Below, one piece after another: positions 5,911-12,647 of a DNA stretch of 22,926 nt (the stretch's first letter is position 1; every line of letters begins with the position of its first letter). A model generated the notes under the pieces. The model was not told the DNA's origin. It saw only the letters and a program-made list of their open reading frames with translations, and did not search any database. The DNA is from JAZDOT01 sp043798355 (GTDB lineage: Bacteria; Patescibacteriota; Gracilibacteria; Peribacterales; Peribacteraceae). Made by a program: the position numbers and the translations under genes. The stretch is from NCBI GenBank assembly GCA_043798355.1, contig JAZDOT010000023.1, forward strand, positions 1-22,926, written 5' to 3'.

Positions 5911-7050
5911 ATGCACACTTTTCTCCTCTCCCTCTCGACCCTCTTTTTCAGTGTCCTCCCATCGGCAGAGGCCGCAGTCCCGCCCATCCCCGTCCTCGCC
6001 GATGTCACCCTTGCCGCCGCCGATCCGTGCGCGGAGGATGATCTCTACGGAGACGGCGTGTGCGACGAAGATTGTGCCAAGCCGGATCCGGATTGCGCCG
6101 CAGACGAAGACCCCTGCGAAACGGAAGGGTGGTACGGAGACGGAACGTGCGACGACGACTGTCTGAAGCCCGATCCGGACTGTGAAAGTGAAGAAGCGCT
6201 TGGAACGGCCGGGCCGGAGGACGGGGAGACGGACGAGGCTGGCGTGAAGGACGATGAATGCCTGACGGAGGGGTGGTACAACGACGGCGTCTGCGACGAG
6301 GATTGTCTCGACCCCGATCCGGATTGCGAAGGGGGAGGAGAAGGGACGGATCTGTGTGACTTGGAGAATCTCTACGGAGACGGCATCTGCGACGACGACT
6401 GTCTGAAGCCCGATCCGGATTGCGAGGATGAAACCGGGGAGGCGTTGCCCGGAGAGGAGAAGACTTCGCAGCCGGGATGCCCCGAGGACATGCCGATCCG
6501 CTGCGCGGACGGCAGTTGTGCCGATGATCCGGAATTCTGTCCGCCTCCTTCCTCTCAGGCCGCCTCTGTTCCAGCAAAGGTTTCCGAGCCTGTCCCCTGC
6601 CCTCTCGAACTGCCGACGCGCTGCAGTGACGGGACATGCGTTCTCTCTCTGGAAAAGTGTCCCGGTGCCTCCGTCAAAAAAAAGAATCCTGTCGAAACGG
6701 AGAAGACCCTTGCGACCTTCGTCAAGAAGCTTAAGGAGAGTGATGAGAAAATCGCAGATGTTTCGACGGAGGATAACGCCGTTACCATCACCTACAAAAA
6801 ACCTGCGAAACTCTTCGGATTCATCCCGCTCTCTTACCGTATGACGGTTTCGGTGAAGGACGGTCAGGAAGTGACCGCCGATTCCCCGTGGTGGCTCATT
6901 CTTACGAAGAACGACACGGAGACTGCATTCCAGAACATCGTGCAGTCGCTCTCCGGCAAGAAAGACGCGATCAGTGCGGAGGCGAGTCCCGTGACGAAGA
7001 AGCGGCTTCTCCTGGAGACGATGAGCGAAGCGCTGAAGAGCGCGGAGTGA
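5911..7050 (+). CDS. Secreted cysteine-repeat protein, 379 aa
   Basis: A signal peptide (about 1-21, ending AEA) starts the protein. Four repeats follow at residues 40-62, 69-91, 117-139 and 149-171, each with exact spacing C-x10-C-x3-C-x6-C and a core like YGDGVCDEDC then PDPDC. Two further repeats (190-210, 230-250) have spacing C-x7-C-x4-C-x6-C with CxDGxC. The acidic loops suggest calcium binding, as in Notch/LNR- or thrombospondin-type modules, and the cysteines suggest disulfides; both are inference. A cysteine-free C-terminal domain (about 260-379) mixes strands and helices. No sorting motif or second membrane helix is seen. A GTG in the same frame at 5707 lies inside the RNA region and is rejected: the TATAAT and signal peptide fix the start at 5911. 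The lipoprotein gene follows 44 nt downstream. Confidence 0.82.
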   Translation: MHTFLLSLSTLFFSVLPSAEAAVPPIPVLADVTLAAADPCAEDDLYGDGVCDEDCAKPDPDCAADEDPCETEGWYGDGTCDDDCLKPDPDCESEEALGTAGPEDGETDEAGVKDDECLTEGWYNDGVCDEDCLDPDPDCEGGGEGTDLCDLENLYGDGICDDDCLKPDPDCEDETGEALPGEEKTSQPGCPEDMPIRCADGSCADDPEFCPPPSSQAASVPAKVSEPVPCPLELPTRCSDGTCVLSLEKCPGASVKKKNPVETEKTLATFVKKLKESDEKIADVSTEDNAVTITYKKPAKLFGFIPLSYRMTVSVKDGQEVTADSPWWLILTKNDTETAFQNIVQSLSGKKDAISAEASPVTKKRLLLETMSEALKSAE

Positions 7051-7082
7051 GCGATTTCCTCTGCGCGAAGACGGGAACCCTG

Positions 7083-7088
7083 TAGAAT
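7083..7088 (+). promoter_or_regulatory. -10 box of lipoprotein gene
   Basis: TAGAAT ends 6 nt before the GTG at 7095, so the mRNA should begin at or next to the start codon. It is immediately preceded by TG. No clear -35 box. Confidence 0.5.
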
Positions 7089-7094
7089 GGTTTT

Positions 7095-7604
7095 GTGGTA
7101 CCCCATCGTGTCCTGATCGTTCTTTCTCTGTGCACGCTCTCCGTTCTCTTGGGGTGTTCAAGATCTTCACCATCGGAATTGCAGGGACCGGCGAGTTTCA
7201 TGCTCCCGCTCTACCCCCTCGTCCGGTGGACGGTCCCTCTGCCCGCCGAGCGGACGTTCGCCATGGAAGGCGTGGAGCGGACGGTCAGCGGGTTGGAAAT
7301 ATCCGCCGAGTTCTCGGATGAAGGCGAGCCTGCGCTCTACTACAACGACAGCGAGTATGCCGACGAGGATTTCTGGCGGTTCATGACGGAAGGGCAGACG
7401 ATCGAGAAGATGGGCTACTCGGTGTTCGTTTCAGAGCAGGGGGACGATCGTCAGTTCCTCGGATTCTCCGATGCCGAGGGCAACGTCCTGCTCATAGCAC
7501 ACCTCATGCGGACAACATCGTTCACCGAGGAGGAAGAACCCGCCTGCCCGTGCGAGTACACATTCACCGTTTTTACGAATGATCCACGGGTGGAGCTGAT
7601 GTAG
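7095..7604 (+). CDS. Putative lipoprotein, 169 aa
   Basis: The N-terminus is a type II signal peptide: a short basic start, a hydrophobic stretch and the lipobox VLLGC with Cys21 as the predicted lipidated residue. The mature part (about 149 residues) is acidic, with many Glu and Asp, and has a CPC near residue 150. No enzyme motif is recognised. The GTG start follows a TAGAAT box by 6 nt. The gene lies 44 nt after the secreted cysteine-repeat gene on the same strand, and both products would be exported, so they could work together at the surface. This is inferred from position only. Confidence 0.78.
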   Translation: MVPHRVLIVLSLCTLSVLLGCSRSSPSELQGPASFMLPLYPLVRWTVPLPAERTFAMEGVERTVSGLEISAEFSDEGEPALYYNDSEYADEDFWRFMTEGQTIEKMGYSVFVSEQGDDRQFLGFSDAEGNVLLIAHLMRTTSFTEEEEPACPCEYTFTVFTNDPRVELM

Positions 7605-7621
7605 CTTCCTCCATCCCCCGA

Positions 7622-7688
7622 CCCCTTCCTCCCGAGGAGGAAGGGGAGAACACACAAAACATACATTCGCCTCCTCCTTGGGAGGAGG
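7622..7688. repeat. GC-rich palindromic element with two hairpins
   Basis: A perfect 11-bp stem (7622-7632 with 7636-7646, arm CCCCTTCCTCC) and a perfect 8-bp stem (7670-7677 with 7681-7688, arm CCTCCTCC) are separated by an ACACAAAACATACA-like spacer. The spacer resembles that in the element after the malic enzyme. The element lies between the converging lipoprotein and tyrS genes and could terminate both. Confidence 0.7.
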
Positions 7689-7707
7689 GGCTAAGGGTGG
7701 AGGAAAA

Positions 7708-9006
7708 TTAACTGATCGTGATCTTCAGGAACTTTCTTTTTCCAACATTGATGACTCCCTCCTCTACCACTGCATCTAATTTCCGAACTACTTTATTGTT
7801 CAGTCTTACGCCGCCCTGCTCGATGAGCCTCCTCCCCTCTGACTTGGATGGAGCCAGTTTTGCACTCACGAGAAGATCGAGAAGGCTCGTCCCCTTCTTC
7901 GCTTTCATTTCCGTGATATCCGCGGGGAGAGACTTGTCCTTGAAGACGCGATCGAATGCTTTCTCCGCATCGCCTGCCGCGTTCCCCCCGTGATACAGCG
8001 CGACGATCTCGCGTGCGAGACGGGCCTTGGCGTCACGAGGGTTGCCTTTCAGAATCTTCTTCACCTCTTCCATGGGAACTCCCGTGCAGCACTCGAAGTA
8101 GATGGTCATGAGTTCATCTTTCACACTCATCACCTTGCCGAACATCTCCTCCGGCGGATCTTCCAGATACACGCAGTTGTCGTAAGTCTTGCTCATCTTG
8201 CGTCCGTCGGTACCTTCGATGAGCTTGGTCGTGAGGACGAATTTCTCGCGCTTCTGGAATGCAGCCTGAAGCGTGCGGCCGCAGAGCATGTTGAAAAGTT
8301 GGTCGTTTCCCCCCAACTCGCAGTCCACATCCAGCATGACCGAATCGTAACCCTGCATAAGCGGGTAGAGGAATTCATTAAGACCAATGGCCCTCTGCCC
8401 TTCCTCAACAAATATATCTTGCAATCCAAAACCCACTTTTGAATGGCAATGGGTGCAGGTGGTTATACACTTCTCTTCTGATGCGTTTGGAGAGTTTACG
8501 CTCGGATCGGGAAATAATTTTTTACAAGCAGGACAAATTATTTTTCGTAGTTTTTGTTTGAACGTCTCACGAGTCAACATTTGCTGAACCGTAAAGTTGC
8601 TTGCGATCTTCAAGATTTCATCAAATTTAAGTTTTCCGAGCCACTCATGGTTGTAGACGATCTTCACCTTGGAAAAATCGAGGATCTTACCGGCCTGTTT
8701 TTTGTACGTCTGGAAATTTTCCTCCACCTTTGCGAGAGTCAAGGGTTCTCTGAGATGATCGCGTCCGGAAGGATCGCCGATGGTCGCCGTGAAGCTCCCG
8801 ATGAGGAAGATCACGTCATGTCCCGCATCCTGAAATGCCTTGAGCTTCCGGAGCGGCACGGAGTGGCCGATGTGCAGTTTATTCCCCGTCGGATCGATGC
8901 CGAGGTAGATGCGGACGGGTTTGCCGGATTGCAGTTTCTTCTCGGCGAGATCGCGGGGAACCACCGTTTCTACGGCGCGGGTGAGGAGATCTTCAGGAGT
9001 ATTCAT
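7708..9006 (-). CDS. tyrS: Tyrosyl-tRNA synthetase with zinc-ribbon insertion, 432 aa
   Basis: The enzyme attaches tyrosine to tRNA-Tyr. The class I HIGH motif is intact (45-48, after GIDPTGNKL), the KMSKS loop reads KMSKT (270-274), and an S4 RNA-binding domain occupies about 372-432. It resembles the TyrZ-type subfamily. Between FKQK (149-152) and NEFLYPLMQGYDS (210-222), where that subfamily has only a short loop, there is an extra segment of about 50 residues (155-204) with Cys158, Cys161, Cys180, Cys184 and Cys187, laid out like a zinc ribbon. The DNA of the insert and the 30 codons before it (about 8395-8640) is markedly AT-rich. The ATG at 9006 sits 7 nt after an extended -10 box; an in-frame ATG upstream at 9057 is rejected. 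Confidence 0.93.
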   Translation of the reverse strand: MNTPEDLLTRAVETVVPRDLAEKKLQSGKPVRIYLGIDPTGNKLHIGHSVPLRKLKAFQDAGHDVIFLIGSFTATIGDPSGRDHLREPLTLAKVEENFQTYKKQAGKILDFSKVKIVYNHEWLGKLKFDEILKIASNFTVQQMLTRETFKQKLRKIICPACKKLFPDPSVNSPNASEEKCITTCTHCHSKVGFGLQDIFVEEGQRAIGLNEFLYPLMQGYDSVMLDVDCELGGNDQLFNMLCGRTLQAAFQKREKFVLTTKLIEGTDGRKMSKTYDNCVYLEDPPEEMFGKVMSVKDELMTIYFECCTGVPMEEVKKILKGNPRDAKARLAREIVALYHGGNAAGDAEKAFDRVFKDKSLPADITEMKAKKGTSLLDLLVSAKLAPSKSEGRRLIEQGGVRLNNKVVRKLDAVVEEGVINVGKRKFLKITIS

Positions 9007-9013
9007 CCCCCGG

Positions 9014-9022
9014 AGGATACCA
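9014..9022 (-). promoter_or_regulatory. Extended -10 of tyrS
   Basis: On the minus strand TGGTATCCT fits TGnTAnnnT. The hexamer (9019-9014) ends 7 nt before the ATG at 9006, giving a leaderless or near-leaderless mRNA. A TTGACG lies upstream but only 11 bp away, too close to be its -35. Confidence 0.55.
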
Positions 9023-9104
9023 GCCGGATGCGTCAACGGGTAGATGGATCCTGCCATCTCGGAATTTCAATGCTCTTTTCCCTTGGATCCTCCCCCTCAT
9101 CCAT

Positions 9105-9131
9105 CTTCTCCCCCTTCAAAAGGGGGAGAAG
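9105..9131. repeat. GC-rich perfect hairpin
   Basis: A 12-bp perfect stem pairs 9105-9116 (CTTCTCCCCCTT) with 9120-9131 around a three-base loop. It lies between the diverging tyrS and pseudouridine synthase genes. It belongs to the same C-rich/G-rich hairpin class as the elements at 5381, 7622, 10146 and 10302. Confidence 0.65.
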
Positions 9132-9154
9132 GCAAAAGGAATTTTATTTTGCGC

Positions 9155-9160
9155 TACACT
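9155..9160 (+). promoter_or_regulatory. -10 box of pseudouridine synthase gene
   Basis: TACACT ends 6 nt before the GTG at 9167, again placing the transcript start at the start codon. No -35 box is evident. Confidence 0.5.
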
Positions 9161-9166
9161 GCCTCT

Positions 9167-10111
9167 GTGGAATTGACCGTACAGGACAAAGGCCGGCTGG
9201 ATGTCTTCCTGCATCGGACGGAGCCGGACATCAGCCGCGTGCAGGCCGGGCAGCTCGTGCGGGGAGGATGCGTCCTCGTCAATGGCAGGGTCACCCGGAA
9301 ACCGGCGCACGTTGTCCGGAGCGGTGACACTGTTTCAGTGACGAACACCCGGGAGCCGGCTTCCGAGACGCATATCACTCCCGTCGATCTGCACCTTCCG
9401 ATCCTCTTTGAGGACAGCGCCTGCCTCGTCATTGCGAAGCCTGCCGGCATCGCCGTTCACCCCGCTCCGGGCTTGAAAAGAGGTGAGCCGACGCTCCTCC
9501 ACGGCATCGCATTCCTTTTCAGGAAGAAACATATCCCTTTCTCCGCAGACAGCGTCCTCGTGCACCGTCTCGACAGGGAGACGACGGGGTGTGTCCTCAT
9601 CGCGAAATCAAAGAAAGCGCACGCATTCCTGCAGAAACAATTTGCGGAGCGCAGCATCGCAAAGCGCTACCTCGCGATTGTCGCGGGGATTCCCGATCCC
9701 CCTTCGGCTCTGATCGACGCGCCGCTCGGGAGAAACCTGACGGAGCGCACGAAGATGTCCGTTCTCAAGACCTCCGTGAGCCGCGAGGCGAGGACGACCT
9801 ACCACACCCTCCAGCGCGGCAAGCATGTCGCGCTTCTGGCATGCGACCTCCACACGGGCCGAACGCATCAGATCCGCGTCCATCTCGCATCGGTCGGTCA
9901 TCCTCTCCTCGGAGACGGGAAGTACGCCTCGTCTTCAAGCAGGCGTCTCACGGAAGAGTATGGCATCGAAAACCTCTGTCTGCATGCATGGCAGCTCACG
10001 TTCCGGTCCTCCGCTGACGATCAGGAGCACACGGTCAGGGCGCCGCCACCGGAGATATTTTTGAGAGCGGTGAAGGGGTGCGGGATCAGCATACAGGCGA
10101 TAGCGGGGTAG
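9167..10111 (+). CDS. RluA/RluD family pseudouridine synthase, 314 aa
   Basis: The enzyme isomerises uridine to pseudouridine in rRNA or tRNA. An N-terminal S4-like RNA-binding domain (about 1-60) precedes the catalytic domain. The catalytic loop HRLDRETTG contains Asp136, and the later family motif HTGRTHQIRVHLA is intact, with a GDGKY shortly after. The length and domain order match the RluD type, which modifies the 23S rRNA H69 loop, but the target cannot be settled from sequence alone. The GTG at 9167 is chosen because it starts just before the S4 domain and follows a TACACT box by 6 nt. The in-frame ATG at 9044 would add about 40 unrelated residues translated from the GC-rich hairpin. 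Confidence 0.92.
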   Translation: MELTVQDKGRLDVFLHRTEPDISRVQAGQLVRGGCVLVNGRVTRKPAHVVRSGDTVSVTNTREPASETHITPVDLHLPILFEDSACLVIAKPAGIAVHPAPGLKRGEPTLLHGIAFLFRKKHIPFSADSVLVHRLDRETTGCVLIAKSKKAHAFLQKQFAERSIAKRYLAIVAGIPDPPSALIDAPLGRNLTERTKMSVLKTSVSREARTTYHTLQRGKHVALLACDLHTGRTHQIRVHLASVGHPLLGDGKYASSSSRRLTEEYGIENLCLHAWQLTFRSSADDQEHTVRAPPPEIFLRAVKGCGISIQAIAG

Positions 10112-10145
10112 ACGAGGCTTTCTGAATTTCCTCTCCCCCTATGCG

Positions 10146-10215
10146 CCCCCTCCCCGCCCAGTCCCGCTTGCCACGGCGGTCGCGACCGCCGTGGCTTGCC
10201 CGCACGGGGAGGGGG
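10146..10215. repeat. Nested GC-rich palindrome
   Basis: An 11-bp outer stem (10146-10156, CCCCCTCCCCG, with 10205-10215) encloses a perfect 24-bp palindrome at 10171-10194 (half-site CCACGGCGGTCG). The short sequence CTTGCC flanks the inner palindrome on both sides in the same orientation. The element lies between the converging pseudouridine synthase and cysteine-ladder genes. Confidence 0.75.
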
Positions 10216-10278
10216 AGACTGTCTCAAGAGGCATTTCGATGAAGAGAGGGGTGTGTTTTATGCATCATCTGAAATTAC

Positions 10279-10340
10279 GGGTGCAGTTCTGAGTAGGTGC
10301 ACCCCTCTCCCGGCAGGTCAGCTGGTTGGGGGGAGAGGGG
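10279..10340. repeat. GC-rich inverted repeats
   Basis: GGGTGC (10279-10284) pairs with GCACCC (10298-10303), and overlapping it CCCCTCTCCC (10302-10311) pairs with GGGAGAGGGG (10331-10340). The two stems share bases and cannot form together. The stretch 10112-10363 holds this, the nested palindrome before it, and no gene I can support. Confidence 0.55.
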
Positions 10341-10363
10341 GTAAGGGGGAGAGGAAAAATTCC

Positions 10364-12043
10364 TCAGTATACTTCCTTCAAGTAACACTCCTCGCAGTAG
10401 ACGATCTCCGGCCTCTCAGGTGAGTAGCTTGTAGCTATTGGCTCGTGGCATTTGGCACATTCGCGGTTCCAGAGCTTCTTTGGATTGCGGCGCCGGAGAC
10501 GGGAGAGATGCCGTGTGAAAAATGCCTTGTCCGGGAGCGGGAGATCATTGGACTTATAGAATTTGAATTCCTGTGGCGTGATTTTGAACGGCAAGCCTGT
10601 TTCCGCGCAGGAGAACACCTCCTCGCAGATGCTTTCATCCACATCTCGAATGGAATCGGGCACCGCGGTCTGCGTTGGGAGCACGTGCTGCTCGAGATCC
10701 TCCCCCCACCGCACTCCCATATTGTCCGCCTCCTCCCTCGTGATCGGGAAGTAGTCCTGAGCGATCGTCTGGTTATACGCGAACGGGCAGACCAAGGCGG
10801 GGAAGAATTTCCCCCATTCCCCTGTCGCATGCATGTGCTCTGACAGCAGCGCAGAGAGACGGTGATACTCTTCCTCTGTGTACTGCTTGTTCAAGATGCA
10901 GTACTCGGTGTGGCGCAGAGAGATACAGCCGAAGACCTGTTTGCAGGAACGGATATGGACAGAGTAGAACACGTCCGATCCGTTGTACGTGAGTACGCTG
11001 AAGAGCACGTGGTTTCCCCTGTCTCCGCATTCGGTGTTGAAATAGGAATTCTCCGCCGGTAGACCCCACGCGTAACAATCCATGCAATTCTTCGCCTGAT
11101 GGAACCAGCCGCAGTATTTGATATCCTCGGCATCGCTCACGTCGAAACACTCAAAGGCATTCTTCGATCGTAAGATGCCATCACCCGTCACGTTCTCATT
11201 CATTTCACCCATCATGTACTTATGCGGGAACTTGAGTCGGTGCGCGAGGAAGAACAGCATGGCCTCCTGCGTGTGCTTGCGGCTGTGGAGGGAGAGGGCA
11301 TTTACACGCCGCCCGTACTCCTCTTTCGATAGCTGCTCGTTCAGGAACATGCATTGTTTGTTCACGGCATTCACGCAACCGAAGCAATTCTGGCACCCCC
11401 GACAGGCGAACAGAAAAGCGGAGTCCGAACAGTTCGAACACTGCTGGGAATACCGGAGGTTGTAGCAGTGGGTGCAATCGATGCAGTCGTACAGAAGTTC
11501 GCAGTGGTCGACGAAGTTGCAGTCCACGCAACTCTTGCAGTAATTCACGAAGTTCCCGTAATAGCAGTCCTCGTCGTGATTCGCCCCGGCGATCAGGTAG
11601 CAGTTTTTGAGCCAGCTTGCGGAATTGAGGTAGTCGCTGTTTTCGTTTTGGCCGCCGATGGACAGTGAAATCATGGGGACATTCCGGAGCAGATCGCCGA
11701 ACTGCTCAAAGAATGGCCGCTTGAAATCAATTTCCTGACCGTACTCCAGAGGATTCCACGACTCGCTCCACCACTCCTCCGGACTGATGACTTTACAGGG
11801 AGCATCCGCAGGAAGGAACGACAGGATCTGCTTTCCTGAAAAATCACTTCTACGCTTGAACAGGTGCGATTCCGGTCGCCACTGCAGGCGCTGACGGAAA
11901 CGACATTGTGGGCAGGTATCCGGTGGAGGAATGACGTATTTCTTTCCGCCGAAAATCGGCGAGACATTCTCGTAGAACTTCAGGTCATCATCGGTAATCT
12001 CGAAGAACTGGCGGCACCATGAGTTTGCGCAGGTACGTTGCAT
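10364..12043 (-). CDS. Cysteine-ladder zinc-ribbon protein of CPR type, 559 aa
   Basis: Function unknown. The N-terminus has Cys pairs (C5/C10, C44/C47) in a segment of the type FYENVSP ... CPQCRFR, then WWSESWNPLEYG and DFKRPFFEQF. Residues about 148-231 are a ladder of closely spaced cysteines (CKSCVDC, CIDCTHC, CSNC, CRGCQNCFGC) with regular Tyr/Asn/Phe, as in a beta-helix whose turns bind metal; more follow to about residue 400. The C-terminus is a zinc ribbon (CAKC ... CEEC). I recognise this arrangement as a family frequent in CPR genomes, sometimes annotated as CaiB/BaiF, which I doubt because no CoA-transferase motif is seen. The ATG at 12043 gives the conserved start CANSWC; the frame extends upstream into yoeB. 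It starts 17 nt after yoeB. A heptanucleotide array lies inside the last zinc ribbon. Confidence 0.82.
   Translation of the reverse strand: MQRTCANSWCRQFFEITDDDLKFYENVSPIFGGKKYVIPPPDTCPQCRFRQRLQWRPESHLFKRRSDFSGKQILSFLPADAPCKVISPEEWWSESWNPLEYGQEIDFKRPFFEQFGDLLRNVPMISLSIGGQNENSDYLNSASWLKNCYLIAGANHDEDCYYGNFVNYCKSCVDCNFVDHCELLYDCIDCTHCYNLRYSQQCSNCSDSAFLFACRGCQNCFGCVNAVNKQCMFLNEQLSKEEYGRRVNALSLHSRKHTQEAMLFFLAHRLKFPHKYMMGEMNENVTGDGILRSKNAFECFDVSDAEDIKYCGWFHQAKNCMDCYAWGLPAENSYFNTECGDRGNHVLFSVLTYNGSDVFYSVHIRSCKQVFGCISLRHTEYCILNKQYTEEEYHRLSALLSEHMHATGEWGKFFPALVCPFAYNQTIAQDYFPITREEADNMGVRWGEDLEQHVLPTQTAVPDSIRDVDESICEEVFSCAETGLPFKITPQEFKFYKSNDLPLPDKAFFTRHLSRLRRRNPKKLWNRECAKCHEPIATSYSPERPEIVYCEECYLKEVY
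10424..10458. repeat. Heptanucleotide array inside a coding sequence
   Basis: Five 7-bp units (for example GTAGCTT, GTAGCTA, TTGGCTC, GTGGCAT, TTGGCAC) share an RGC core at exact 7-bp spacing. They encode the loop between the two cysteine pairs of the C-terminal zinc ribbon of the cysteine-ladder protein. Thirty-five bp are not a whole number of codons, but three units would be seven codons. Confidence 0.6.
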
Positions 12044-12055
12044 GGGAAAGGGAAG

Positions 12056-12075
12056 AGGTATCAATAATGATACCT
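12056..12075. repeat. Inverted repeat over the yoeB stop codon
   Basis: A perfect 8-bp inverted repeat, AGGTATCA (12056-12063) with TGATACCT (12068-12075), has a four-base loop. It covers the last codons and stop of yoeB and lies 12 nt before the cysteine-ladder start. It could be a weak RNA hairpin or an operator, and contains the -10-like TATCAT on the minus strand. Confidence 0.55.
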
Positions 12076-12315
12076 GCAGGCAATCACCACAATTCTTTTC
12101 CTCTCGATGCGGTAGACGAGCCGATGGATATGGTCGATGCGCCGTGACCAGCAGCCCTGCAGATCGTAGAGGAGCGGCTCCGGCTTGCCGATGCCATCGA
12201 ACGGTTTCTCCGCGATCGCTTTGCACAGCGTATGGATACGTTCGAGGATGCGTTGATTGTGAGTCTTCCAGTACAGGTAATCTCTGTAGGCCGATGCCGT
12301 AAATTCGACTGTCAT
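12061..12315 (-). CDS. yoeB: YoeB toxin, ribosome-dependent mRNA endonuclease, 84 aa
   Basis: YoeB binds the ribosome A site and cuts mRNA, stopping translation; YefM neutralises it. The protein is 84 residues, the same as E. coli YoeB, and the catalytic residues fall at the same numbers: Glu46 (in GKPEPL), Arg65 (in HIHRLVY), His83 and C-terminal Tyr84 (in ACRYHY). The WSRRID motif is present. The active site therefore looks intact. The gene starts 3 nt after the yefM stop, the usual antitoxin-toxin order. The cysteine-ladder gene follows 17 nt downstream on the same strand and could share the transcript. Confidence 0.96.
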   Translation of the reverse strand: MTVEFTASAYRDYLYWKTHNQRILERIHTLCKAIAEKPFDGIGKPEPLLYDLQGCWSRRIDHIHRLVYRIERKRIVVIACRYHY

Positions 12316-12318
12316 ACC

Positions 12319-12567
12319 TCAGCGGATACGGACGCGACGCGTCTTGCCCTGGACAGCTTCTCTCATGGATTGCTCGAGGTGTCGGCGGTTCGAGGGGGAA
12401 GCCATGAGGTAGGCGGTTTCATGGAGGGAGAGAAACATATCGAAGGAGAGAATGATTGCCGTCCTCCCCTTTCCCCGATGGACGACGATTTCTTCGCGAT
12501 TCTCTTCCGCCTGATCGAGGTACGTTGCCAAGTTCGTGCGCAGATCGCTGAAGGAAACGGTGGGCAT
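12319..12567 (-). CDS. yefM: YefM antitoxin, 82 aa
   Basis: YefM binds YoeB and, with it, represses their shared promoter. The N-terminal DNA-binding half (MPTVSFSDLRTNLATYL ...) has the Phd/YefM fold pattern. The middle HETAYLMASPSNRRHL matches the conserved ETAYLLRSP segment of YefM. The C-terminal tail, which wraps the toxin, is basic here (GKTRRVRIR) where E. coli YefM has more acidic residues, so the contact may differ. The ATG at 12567 is chosen because family similarity begins there and the promoter and operator lie just upstream; the frame itself extends to 12783 without such support. Confidence 0.94.
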   Translation of the reverse strand: MPTVSFSDLRTNLATYLDQAEENREEIVVHRGKGRTAIILSFDMFLSLHETAYLMASPSNRRHLEQSMREAVQGKTRRVRIR

Positions 12568-12572
12568 AGATA

Positions 12573-12596
12573 AAATTAAGTACGTAAATACGTACT
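12573..12596 (-). promoter_or_regulatory. yefM-yoeB promoter and operator
   Basis: A perfect 8-bp inverted repeat, AGTACGTA (12579-12586) with TACGTACT (12589-12596), contains two GTAC cores 12 bp apart. This matches the paired-core layout of known YefM operators, although the flanks differ from TGTACA. On the minus strand it abuts an AT-rich -10-like TAATTT (12578-12573), about 5 nt before the ATG. A bound YefM-YoeB complex would block RNA polymerase. Confidence 0.7.
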
Positions 12597-12647
12597 CATT
12601 GTAGCTCTTGCTTCGAGGTGCGTCAAGGCGATCTTTCCCACCAAACT

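Noticed and set aside
4142..7173. Very long minus-strand open frames over the malic enzyme, RNA region and secreted protein gene (466 and 935 codons)
   Set aside because: They run antisense to well-supported genes and across a promoter, terminator and hairpins. Part of their translation is the LTPGPSP type that GC-rich repeats give. High GC removes stop codons by chance.
8395..8544. Intein or intron inside tyrS
   Set aside because: The insert is only about 50 codons, in frame, with no splicing-block residues; the paired cysteines fit a zinc ribbon.
9031..9036. TTGACG as the -35 box of tyrS
   Set aside because: Only 11 bp separate it from the TATCCT box; 16-18 are needed.
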